Source: JAFAVZ01 sp036009105 | GTDB lineage: Bacteria > Acidobacteriota > Thermoanaerobaculia > Gp7-AA8 | Direction of reading: 5' to 3' | DNA: 9,262 bases | Assembly (NCBI GenBank): GCA_036009105.1 | Contig: DASYMJ010000001.1 | Coordinates: 1 to 9,262, forward strand | Part shown: one piece after another, positions 1-7,271 of the stretch | How positions within the stretch are numbered: the first letter of the stretch is position 1 | Layout of the letters: the number at the start of each line of letters is the position of its first letter | The notes under the pieces: generated by a model | The model's input: only the letters and a program-made list of their open reading frames with translations | Databases searched by the model: none | Told to the model about the DNA's origin: nothing | Translations under genes and position numbers: made by a program

Positions 1-90
1 AACGAGATCGAGCTGCAGAGGGATCACGCGAAGACGGTGGCGGCGGAACTGGGGAAGCTGGGGTACAAGGTGAAACGGATCAAAATGTAG
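1..90 (+). CDS. C-terminal end of an unrecognised protein (partial, runs off the left edge)
   Basis: Frame 1 is open from the window edge to a TAG at 88-90 and gives a 29-residue tail rich in Lys, Arg and Glu, ending in GYKVKRIKM. The tail looks like a charged helix followed by a short strand, but it is too short to assign a family. Its last codons and stop (AAAATGTAG) coincide with the left edge of the repeat at 85-155, so the natural C-terminus may have been altered by the repeat. A damaged second copy of the same tail follows at 182-270, which supports this reading frame being a real gene end. The gene is convergent with the minus-strand methyltransferase. Confidence 0.55.
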   Translation, partial: NEIELQRDHAKTVAAELGKLGYKVKRIKM

Positions 91-155
91 GGCCGGCTCT
101 CCAGCCGGCCCAGCTATCCGTTGATATACGGCCGGCTGAGAGCCGGCCCCACATT
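85..155. repeat. Double-hairpin palindromic repeat, copy A
   Basis: The left hairpin has arms GGGCCGGCT and AGCCGGCCC around a CTCC loop. The right hairpin has arms GGCCGGCT and AGCCGGCC around GAG. The outer edges ATGTAGGG and CCCCACAT are also complementary apart from one position, so the whole element can fold into one long stem. The centre GCTATCCGTTGATAT is shared with copies B and C. It lies where two genes converge and carries the TAG stop of the left-hand gene, so it may act as a terminator. Its family is dispersed: further copies lie at 265-335, 2680-2754 and 8706-8778. Confidence 0.9.
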
Positions 156-181
156 GTTCACCTCCCCAGCTCGCGAAAGAA

Positions 182-270
182 AACGAGATCGAGCCGCAGA
201 GGGATCACCCGGAGACGGTGGCGGCGGAACTGGGGAAGCTGGGTACAAGGTGAAACGGATCAAAATGTAG
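182..270 (+). pseudogene. Duplicated, frameshifted copy of the 1-90 gene tail
   Basis: This stretch matches 1-90 almost base for base but has lost one G at the GGGG-TAC site, changing GGGGTAC to GGGTAC. The deletion shifts the last part out of frame relative to the intact tail. No start codon or ribosome binding site accompanies it, so it is best read as a dead by-product of the 180-bp tandem duplication. Which copy is ancestral cannot be told from the window, but the copy at 1-90 is the one joined to an open upstream frame. Confidence 0.75.
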
Positions 271-335
271 GGCCGGCTCTCCAGCCGGCCCGGCTATCCG
301 TTGATATACGGCCGGCTGAGAGCCGGCCCCACATT
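265..335. repeat. Double-hairpin palindromic repeat, copy B (overlaps a gene end)
   Basis: This copy is nearly identical to copy A, differing in the centre (CGGCTATCC against CAGCTATCC), as expected from the tandem duplication. It has the same two GCCGGC-rich hairpins and the same TTGATATAC centre. Its right half is read by the minus-strand methyltransferase gene, whose final residues and TAG stop (294-296) fall inside it. The left hairpin remains downstream of that stop and could serve as its terminator, although the T-tract after it (TACATTTTG on the minus strand) is short. Confidence 0.9.
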
Positions 336-1163
336 GTTCAGCTCCCCCGGCGGGAATCCGAAGCTCAGGCGCACCGCCGCGTACTCCGGGTCCGTCGCCC
401 CTTCCCGCGTGCGGATGGCCAGCGGCGGCTCGACGAACGTCCGGCCCCGCATCGACTGCGGCAGGTCCTCGGCGCGCATGGCGGCGAAGAGCGCGATCAG
501 CGGCGGCTCGCCTTCCTTGAACACGACGTCGCGCCGCCGCACGAGGGTCAGGCCGTTCGTCGTAATCGCCTCCTCCGCGCGCGCCGACTGTCCGGCCGGG
601 AACACGAACGCGAACAACCCGCCCGGCGCCAGAATCCGCGCCGCCGTCTTGGCGTAATCGGCGACCGTGCCCCGCACTTCAATGCGCGCCGGCACGGCCT
701 GGGGGTGCTCCGCCTCCACGGCCGTTCCGAGAGGAAAGTACGGCGGCGAGCCGAGGACCAGATCGAACGGCCGCTCGTCGCGCAGCAGGTCGGCATCGCG
801 CAGGTCGCCGTGGTAGAGGGTGAAGCGCGACTCGAGCCCGTTGTAGCGCACGCTCTTGCGCGCCAGGCGGATGGAGATCTCCTGCGCCTCGACGGTGACG
901 AAGCGCGCGGCCGGCAGGCGCCACGCGGCGGCCATGGCCACCGAGCCGATCCCCGAGCCGAGGTCCGCCGCGCGCTCCACTCGCGGCGCCCATTGCGTGC
1001 CGTACCACGCCGTGACGATGTCGTCGGTCGAGAAGCGGTGCCCTTTCACATATTGAAAGATGCGGAAATGCCCGGCGATGTAGTCGAGCGTCTCCCCTTC
1101 CTCCACTTCGACGCCGCCCGGCGGAACCGGGCCCGGACGGCGCCATCCCTTGAAGTGGGTCAT
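294..1163 (-). CDS. TrmN6/YfiC-like SAM-dependent N6-adenine methyltransferase (putative)
   Basis: This 289-residue Rossmann-fold methyltransferase has the layout of the COG4123 family, whose E. coli member modifies A37 of tRNA1-Val. The N-terminal stretch FQYVKGHRFSTDD (37-48) resembles the family's substrate-side motif. The SAM motif I is DLGSGIG (67-73) and the acidic ribose ligand is probably E92. Motif IV reads SPPY (139-142) rather than the usual NPPY; Asp, Asn or Ser is tolerated here among amino-methyltransferases. The ATG shares one base with the TGA stop of the upstream amidohydrolase (TGATG), so translation is probably coupled; no good Shine-Dalgarno site is visible. The last 14 residues, from NNVGPALSR onward, and the TAG stop are encoded by repeat copy B, so the original C-terminus was probably different. 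The methyltransferase fold is secure; tRNA as substrate is inferred. Confidence 0.8.
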   Translation of the reverse strand: MTHFKGWRRPGPVPPGGVEVEEGETLDYIAGHFRIFQYVKGHRFSTDDIVTAWYGTQWAPRVERAADLGSGIGSVAMAAAWRLPAARFVTVEAQEISIRLARKSVRYNGLESRFTLYHGDLRDADLLRDERPFDLVLGSPPYFPLGTAVEAEHPQAVPARIEVRGTVADYAKTAARILAPGGLFAFVFPAGQSARAEEAITTNGLTLVRRRDVVFKEGEPPLIALFAAMRAEDLPQSMRGRTFVEPPLAIRTREGATDPEYAAVRLSFGFPPGELNNVGPALSRPYING

Positions 1164-2473
1164 CACTTCAGGAGGTCCAGCACCATGGTCGTCACCGCCT
1201 TCACGCCGGTACGGATCGACGGCTCGGGGAGCGGCGCGAACTGGCTGGAGTGGAGCGAGGGGAGGCGCACGCCGCTGGCGATCTTCGCCGGATCGACCGC
1301 GCCGAGGGCGAGCATGGCGACCGGGATCTCGCGGTTGATGCCGAAGCGGCCGAAGTCCTCGCTCACCATGGCCGGATCGATGCGCACCACATTCGCCGCG
1401 CCGAGGACGCCTTCCAGCGACTTGGCCAGGCGCTCGGTCAACGCGGGGTCGTTGTAAGTAGCGTCGGTCGCCTCCGATTGCAAGATTTCTACGAGGGGGA
1501 GACGGTCGTCCGGCAGGCCCGCCGCGATGGCGATGCCGCGCGCCACGCGCTCGATGGAGGCGAGCACCCGCTTGCGCACTTCCGGCTTGTAGGTGCGGAC
1601 GGTGAGCAGGAGCCTGACCTCGTCCGGGATGACGTTGCGCTTCGCTCCGCCGTGGATGGAGCCGACGGTGACCACGACCGGATCGAGCGGCGAGGTCTCC
1701 CGGCTGACGATCGTCTGCAGGGCGAGGATCGTCTCGGCGGCGACGACCACCGGGTCCTTGGTCGACTGCGGCGAGGCGCCGTGACCGCCGATGCCGCGGA
1801 TGGTGATGTTCACCGAGTCGGAGTTGGACATGAAGAAGCCGGGGCAGTAGCCGATCTTCCCCGCCTCCAGCGTGGCCCAGTCGTGCACGGCGATGGCGTA
1901 GTTCGGCTTGCCGAACTGCTCGTAGAGGCCGGCGCGGAGCATGCCGTCCGCGCCGCGCACGATCTCCTCCGCCGGCTGGCCGACCAGGATGACCGTGCCG
2001 TGCCATTGTCCCTTCGTGTCAGCCAGCATCTTCGCCGTACCGAGGAGCGTGGTCATGTGCAGGTCGTGCCCGCAGGCGTGCATCACGCCGACCTCCTCGC
2101 CCGTTGCATTTTTCGTCTTCACCGTACTCGCATATGCGAGACCGGTCTGCTCAATGACAGGCAGCGCGTCCATGTCGCTGCGCACCAGCACCGTCGGCCC
2201 TTTGCCGTTCTTCATCACCGCCACGACGCCCCAGCACGTCGCACCCGGCTCCAGGTACTTGCCGAACGGATGGGTCACGGCCCAGCCGAGCTCGCGCAGG
2301 CGGGAGGCGATCAGGGTGGAGGTCTTCTCCTCCTGCCCGGAGAGCTCCGGCGCGGCGTGGAGGGTCCGGTAGGTCTGCAGGAGCGAGGGCAGCTCGCGGT
2401 CGATGCGCTGGTCGAGGGTCTGGCAAAAAGCGGGGGTGGCGAGCAGGAAGAGGACGGCGAGCAAGCGCTTCAT
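1163..2473 (-). CDS. Exported M20-family amidohydrolase/peptidase (M20D, HipO/AbgB-like)
   Basis: The 436-residue product starts with a Sec signal peptide (KR, then a hydrophobic run LLAVLFLLA, cleavage near residue 17). Family motifs follow in order: HAAPELSGQEE (39-49), RSDMDALP (98-105), MHACGHD (131-137), GQPAEE (165-170), AVHDW (195-199), GIGGHGASP (227-235), MVSEDF (369-374) and H408 near the end. Cys134, His136, Glu169 or Glu170, His197 and His408 are the expected metal-binding and catalytic positions, so the enzyme looks intact. M20D enzymes hydrolyse N-acyl amino acids or similar amides; the substrate cannot be read here. Export means it acts in the periplasm or outside. The frame stays open for 60 codons upstream, but ATG at 2473 gives the signal peptide at the N-terminus and was chosen for that reason. 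The cleavage region is not a convincing lipobox. The gene is first in a two-gene unit with the methyltransferase. Confidence 0.93.
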   Translation of the reverse strand: MKRLLAVLFLLATPAFCQTLDQRIDRELPSLLQTYRTLHAAPELSGQEEKTSTLIASRLRELGWAVTHPFGKYLEPGATCWGVVAVMKNGKGPTVLVRSDMDALPVIEQTGLAYASTVKTKNATGEEVGVMHACGHDLHMTTLLGTAKMLADTKGQWHGTVILVGQPAEEIVRGADGMLRAGLYEQFGKPNYAIAVHDWATLEAGKIGYCPGFFMSNSDSVNITIRGIGGHGASPQSTKDPVVVAAETILALQTIVSRETSPLDPVVVTVGSIHGGAKRNVIPDEVRLLLTVRTYKPEVRKRVLASIERVARGIAIAAGLPDDRLPLVEILQSEATDATYNDPALTERLAKSLEGVLGAANVVRIDPAMVSEDFGRFGINREIPVAMLALGAVDPAKIASGVRLPSLHSSQFAPLPEPSIRTGVKAVTTMVLDLLK

Positions 2474-2679
2474 GCGCGATAGGTTACGAGAGCGAGTACG
2501 GCGGCCACAAGGATTCGGTGATCGCCATGACAAACGCGCGCCAGCTTCACGACGCTCCGCGCCACTTGCGGGCATCGACCAAGTCGCGCTGCATGGCCCC
2601 GGCAAGCGCGATCGGCCCGAGGAAAGGAAGAGAGCAGTGCTCGCACCTGCCATGGGAATCTAACACTTGCCAGAGAGGG
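2474..2679. other. Intergenic stretch between divergent genes, without a confident gene
   Basis: This is the left part of the 345-bp divergent gap. No clear sigma70 promoter or ribosome binding site for the amidohydrolase could be picked out: directly before its ATG the minus strand reads TAACCTATCGCGC, with no purine-rich Shine-Dalgarno site. The only structure seen is a short protein-like minus-strand frame, listed separately as a possible remnant. The right part of the gap (2680-2818) holds repeat copy C and the gatB promoter. Confidence 0.5.
2484..2660 (-). pseudogene. Possible remnant of a membrane-protein gene
   Basis: One minus-strand frame, different from the amidohydrolase frame, reads SLPFLGPIALAGAMQRDLV and continues to WRGAS; after an in-frame TGA it resumes as SWRAFVMAITES and ends in TAA at 2484-2486. 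The hydrophobic-then-basic pattern looks like real protein, with some resemblance to C-terminal parts of NnrU-like membrane proteins, but that similarity is from memory and weak. There is no start codon with a ribosome binding site. It could be a decayed gene end or chance in GC-rich DNA. Confidence 0.25.
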
Positions 2680-2754
2680 AAAATGTAGGGCCGGCTCTCA
2701 GCCGGCCCAGCTATCCGTTGATATTGGGCCGGCTGAGAGCCGGCCCTACATTTT
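2680..2754. repeat. Double-hairpin palindromic repeat, copy C (perfect 29-bp arms)
   Basis: Left arm 2680-2708 and right arm 2726-2754 are exact reverse complements over 29 bases, separated by 17 bases (2709-2725). Each arm is itself a hairpin with GGGCCGGCT and AGCCGGCCC arms around CTC or GAG. The edges are AAAATGTA and TACATTTT. The centre GCTATCCGTTGATAT matches copies A and B. Unlike the other copies it lies upstream of two divergent genes, not at a gene end. It might insulate them by blocking read-through, or mark the end of a lost gene. Confidence 0.95.
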
Positions 2755-2804
2755 CCTCCCCTGCCATGGCCACCTGGGGAGATGAGGTCCGCGGCCAGCG
2801 CCCC

Positions 2805-2810
2805 TATAAT
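2805..2810 (+). promoter_or_regulatory. Consensus -10 box (TATAAT) for leaderless gatB
   Basis: A perfect TATAAT ends 8 bases before the gatB GTG at 2819, so transcription should begin at or within a base or two of the start codon. No good -35 hexamer is seen at 16-18 bp spacing (about ATGAGG), nor an extended TG. There is no Shine-Dalgarno sequence between box and start. The in-frame codon TAA at 2807-2809 lies inside the box, so no longer upstream start is possible. Confidence 0.7.
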
Positions 2811-2818
2811 CCGCGCCC

Positions 2819-4215
<1,397 letters not shown>

Positions 4216-4219
<4 letters not shown>

Positions 4220-5046
4220 CCGACGACCGCGCGCACGAGCCGCCCCGCGCCGCGGACTTGCAGCCCGTCTTTGCGTCCGGCGAAGTAGCGCTGGTTGATC
4301 TGATCCGGGCCGAGGTCTTCCACCTTTGCGAAATCCTTCAACAGCGTTCGCATCTCCCGCGGCGTGAAATACGACTTCCACGGCTCCCCCGCCGCCGCCA
4401 CCCGGCCGGCCATGTAGCGATAGACCAGGCGGGCCAGCCAGCCGAGGGATTGGGGCGGGATGCCGTAGTCGAAAACGAGCTCGCTGCCTGCTTTCAGCGA
4501 AGCCACGTAGCGGAGCACCGCCTCGATGGCCGGCCGCTCCAGATATGGCACCACGCCGAGCCAGGCGAAGACCGCCGGCTGCGCCGGATCGAACCCGCCG
4601 CCGATGTGCAGCGCCTCGCTCGCGAAGTCGATGGCGACATACGACACGTTCGAAGGCACGGCGACGTGCGCGGCCGCCAGCCGCTGCCGCTTCGCGTTCT
4701 GCGTCGCCGGATGATCGACCTCGAACACCCGCAGTTGCGGGTACGGATTGCGATACGCGAACGTGTCGAAGCCCGCGCCGAGGAGCACGTATTGCCCGAC
4801 GCCGCGCGCCACGGCCTCCCCAGCGCAATCCTCGGCGAACCTGCTCCTCGCCACCAGAAACGCGCGCAGATACCGCCCCACCCGCGACCGGTCGAACTCG
4901 CGCGGCCGCTCGCGCAACCGCGCCGCCGTCTCCCGCCCCAGTAAACGGATGGCCACCGGATCGACGAAGAGCGGCGGAACGTCGACGACCTGGTGTGCCG
5001 CCCGGCGGATGGCCACCGCTTCCGCGGTGCGGCTGGCGCGCTCCAC
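4216..5046 (-). CDS. TIGR00027-type (LCMT-like) SAM-dependent methyltransferase
   Basis: This 276-residue protein fits the leucine-carboxyl-methyltransferase-like family (PF04072, TIGR00027). Hallmarks are SRTAEAVA (5-12), FVDP (27-30), LGAGFDTFAYR (89-99, SAM motif I), EVDHP followed by KRQRL (109-123), AIDF (138-141) and the AWLGVVPYL segment (161-169). Family members act on carboxyl or hydroxyl groups of small molecules or proteins, and the target here is unknown. The start is GTG at 5046, which places the SRTA motif at the N-terminus as usual. It lies 3 bases after the stop of the DUF4412-like gene (TAG-AGA-GTG), so the two are probably co-translated. The TAA stop overlaps the gatB stop region, and no terminator is visible between the two. 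Confidence 0.88.
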
Positions 5047-5049
5047 TCT

Positions 5050-5844
5050 CTACCGCACCCTCTTCATCAACGCCTCGATCGGGCTCGCCACCTTCGTGTA
5101 CCCGCTCGGCAGCGCGAACCGAGCGGGGGGCACGGTCTCCTTGCGGATGCCGGACACGGTCATGGTCGTGACCGACGTCGTCTCCTTGCCGCCCTGCGTC
5201 ACCTTCACCGTCGTCACCTGCTTCAAGGGGAAGCCGGCGGCGCGGGCGTCGAGGTGGGAGGCGATCACCTTGTCCAGGTCTTCGATGCCGGTCATCAGCT
5301 TGCTGGCCTGGAGGAAGTTCGCGTACTCGGCGCCGATCTCCCTGGTGGTCCAAACCTCGGTCGAGGTGGAGATGGGCATCGTCATCTTCTGACCCATCAT
5401 GTTGATGTTGATCACGTACGAGCTGTCGACGAACGAGTGTTTGGTCGGATAGCCCTCGATCTTGCCGCCATCGCCGGCTTCGCGGGCGGAGACCTTGGGG
5501 TCGGTGAACGTCACCTTCACCATGCTGCCGAGCTGCTTGAGGACGGACGCGGCGCCGCCGAGGAGGTCGTAGAGGGCGAGGTCGTAATAGGTTTTGTCGG
5601 AGGGGTTGAGCACGTGCAGGGTCTTGCCCGCGTCGTCGGAGAGGACGACGGCGCCGTCCTGGAAGAGCGTCCCATCGCCTTTGGTCAGGTCCATGCGCAT
5701 TCCGTTGCCTTCCACCGACGTACGGCCGGAGAGCGCGCTGGCGCGGGAGCCGCCGGCGGTGTCGCTGCGGAAGTCGTACGACAGGCCGGCAAACGCGGCC
5801 GGAGCGAGCGCGGAGAGAAGCGCGAGAAGGGCGAGTCGTTTCAT
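5050..5844 (-). CDS. Exported DUF4412-like protein of unknown function
   Basis: The 264-residue product has a Sec signal peptide (MKRLALLALLSALAPAAFA, cleavage after residue 19). The mature part is rich in short strands: GNGMRMDLTKGDGTLFQDG (47-64), KTLHVLNPSDKTYYDL (74-89), KIEGYPTKHSFVD (128-140) and STEVWTT (161-167). This order of a 'status in memory' strand set, an IxGYxxxK-type element and a TEVWTT strand resembles DUF4412/LolA-like periplasmic proteins; the assignment is from pattern memory. No catalytic residues are evident, so a binding or carrier role is likelier than an enzyme. ATG at 5844 is preceded by AGGAGA (5851-5856 complement) at good spacing. It leads a unit with the methyltransferase downstream. 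The promoter must lie in the 115-bp gap shared with the FadL gene but could not be pinned down. Confidence 0.8.
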   Translation of the reverse strand: MKRLALLALLSALAPAAFAGLSYDFRSDTAGGSRASALSGRTSVEGNGMRMDLTKGDGTLFQDGAVVLSDDAGKTLHVLNPSDKTYYDLALYDLLGGAASVLKQLGSMVKVTFTDPKVSAREAGDGGKIEGYPTKHSFVDSSYVININMMGQKMTMPISTSTEVWTTREIGAEYANFLQASKLMTGIEDLDKVIASHLDARAAGFPLKQVTTVKVTQGGKETTSVTTMTVSGIRKETVPPARFALPSGYTKVASPIEALMKRVR

Positions 5845-5898
5845 CCGAAATCTCCTGTTTCCAATGCCTTAATCGGCACCGGGGCGGAAAAATGCCTG

Positions 5899-5907
5899 TG
5901 CTATGAT
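5899..5907 (+). promoter_or_regulatory. Extended -10 promoter for the FadL/SGNH operon
   Basis: TG at 5899-5900, one base, then TATGAT at 5902-5907 forms an extended -10 element. No -35 match is seen at the expected distance, which extended -10 promoters can do without. Transcription would begin near 5914, leaving a leader of about 46 bases before the TTG start. Confidence 0.5.
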
Positions 5908-5946
5908 CTCGCCGCTTTTTCACGCGGACATTTCACAGGATTGACT

Positions 5947-5953
5947 AGGAGGG
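5947..5953 (+). promoter_or_regulatory. Strong Shine-Dalgarno site that decides a TTG start
   Basis: AGGAGGG ends 6 bases before TTG at 5960. This selects TTG over the later in-frame ATG, which would cut the signal peptide. Confidence 0.8.
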
Positions 5954-5959
5954 TTTCTC

Positions 5960-7252
5960 TTGCGTCGCTTCTTACTAGTGACCCGATTCCCCGTTTGGAC
6001 TCTGCTTGCCGCGCTGGCCATGGCCGGCCCGGCCTTCGGATCCGGCTTCTCCATCTTCGAACAGGGAGCGAAGGCGACCGGCATGGCCGGCGCGTTCGTG
6101 GCCACCGCCGATGACCCGAGCGCGATCTTCTACAACGTCGCCGGCATCGCCCAGCAGCGCCACCTGACGGTTCTCGGCGGCGGCACCGCCATCAACTTCT
6201 CCAACGAATTCAAGGGCGACCCGAACGATCCGTTCACCAGCGGCACCAACGCGCAGTACGCGCGGCACACCTTCGTGCCGCCCAACGCCTACGCCGTCCT
6301 CCCCATCGGCCAGAACCTGACCTTCGGCGTCGGCACGTTCGCCGCCTACGGCCTGCGCACCGACTGGGAAGATCCGTTCGTCGGCCGCTTCGTCTCCCGC
6401 GACGCGAACCTCAAGACCGTCTCGGTGGAGCCGGCCATCGCCTGGCAGTCGACGAGCGGCACGATCGCGGTCGGCGTCGGGGCGGAGTACCGCCGCTCGC
6501 ACGTCGTCCTGCAGCGCAACAACGGCACGCTGAATCCGTTCAACGGCCGCTTCGTCGACGTGGCCAGCGTCTACCTCGACAGCGACTGGAACTCGGCGTG
6601 GGGCTACAACGTCGGCCTGCTGCTCAAGCCGACCCCGGCGTGGCGCTTCGGCGTGTCCTACCGCTCGGACATGGACATCGACTACACGGGTGACGCGACG
6701 TTCCACCAGATCCCCACCGGCAACGCGCAGCTCGACGCGATCGTGGCCTCGCAGCTGCCGCCGAACCAGGGCATCCACACCACCATCGCCTTCCCGGCGA
6801 CCCTGCAGGCGGGCGTGGCCACCACCCTCATCCCGAACTGGGACGTGGAGTTCGACATCACGCACACCACCTGGAGCCGCTTCGAGACGCTGCTGGTGCA
6901 GTTCGACCAGACGCCGGAGCGCAACCTGAACCGGCCGCAGAACTGGAAGGACACCTACTCCTACCGGCTCGGCGCGAACCACGGCGTGACGGCGGACTGG
7001 GACATCCGGCTGGGCGCGGTGTACGACAAGAACCCGCAGCCGACGGCCGCCGTCAGCCCCCTGCTGCCGGACGCCGACCGCATCGGCGCGACCTTCGGCA
7101 TCGGCTATCACAGGGGACCGTTCATCGTCGACCTCTCCGACATGGTCCTGCACTTCAAGAATCGCAGCACCAATGGTGAGAATCCGGAGTTCAACGGGAC
7201 GTACAAGACGAGCGCGAACCTGATCAGCGTCAACGTCGGTCTGCGCTTCTAG
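5960..7252 (+). CDS. FadL-family outer-membrane transport protein
   Basis: The 430-residue product belongs to the FadL/TodX family (PF03349), 14-strand outer-membrane barrels that pass long-chain fatty acids or other hydrophobic molecules by lateral diffusion. A Sec signal peptide spans about 1-27 (cleavage after AFG). The mature N-terminus GSGFSIFEQGAKATGMAGAF and DDPSAIFYNVAG is the conserved FadL hatch region. Alternating amphipathic strands follow to the C-terminal VNVGLRF, whose final Phe is a barrel-assembly signal. The start is TTG at 5960 with an AGGAGGG site. The SGNH hydrolase follows after 19 bases with its own ribosome binding site, so the two form an operon. Third codon positions are very rich in C and G even for this genome, which would suit high expression. 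The substrate is inferred from family and neighbour. Confidence 0.92.
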   Translation: MRRFLLVTRFPVWTLLAALAMAGPAFGSGFSIFEQGAKATGMAGAFVATADDPSAIFYNVAGIAQQRHLTVLGGGTAINFSNEFKGDPNDPFTSGTNAQYARHTFVPPNAYAVLPIGQNLTFGVGTFAAYGLRTDWEDPFVGRFVSRDANLKTVSVEPAIAWQSTSGTIAVGVGAEYRRSHVVLQRNNGTLNPFNGRFVDVASVYLDSDWNSAWGYNVGLLLKPTPAWRFGVSYRSDMDIDYTGDATFHQIPTGNAQLDAIVASQLPPNQGIHTTIAFPATLQAGVATTLIPNWDVEFDITHTTWSRFETLLVQFDQTPERNLNRPQNWKDTYSYRLGANHGVTADWDIRLGAVYDKNPQPTAAVSPLLPDADRIGATFGIGYHRGPFIVDLSDMVLHFKNRSTNGENPEFNGTYKTSANLISVNVGLRF

Positions 7253-7271
7253 ACCAAAGGAGAAACCCCTC

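Larger units (their letters stand above)
1..342. repeat. Tandem direct duplication, two units of about 180 bp
   Basis: Bases 1 to about 162 are repeated at 182 to about 342. The offset is 181 bp in the first third and 180 bp afterwards, because the second copy lacks one G of the GGGG near 61-64. Each unit contains a gene tail followed by a double-hairpin repeat. The copies differ at only a few positions (for example CTGCAG/CCGCAG, ACGCG/ACCCG and CCAGC/CCGGC), so the duplication is fairly recent. The left limit cannot be seen because the first unit touches the window edge. Confidence 0.9.

Noticed and set aside
85..335. CRISPR-like array from the two repeats at 85 and 265
   Set aside because: The units are 71 bp palindromes with gene sequence between them, and the 'spacer' is itself part of the duplication; no cas genes are present.
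294..2006. A 570-codon minus-strand frame that would fuse extra sequence to the methyltransferase
   Set aside because: The part before 1163 is an Arg/Pro/Gly-rich shadow of the amidohydrolase gene in another frame; the methyltransferase starts at the TGATG overlap.
2420..2473. Lipoprotein signal in the amidohydrolase (Cys17)
   Set aside because: The residues before the Cys (PAF) do not fit the lipobox pattern; an ordinary Sec signal is the better reading.
2718..2752. A promoter carried by the repeat centre (TTGATA as -35)
   Set aside because: No -10 hexamer lies at 16-18 bp; the nearest AT-rich bases (TACATT) are 22-23 bp away and form part of the stem.
4993..6114. A 373-codon plus-strand frame opposite the DUF4412-like gene
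   Set aside because: It is His/Val/Gly-rich shadow without motifs and crosses the intergenic promoter region.
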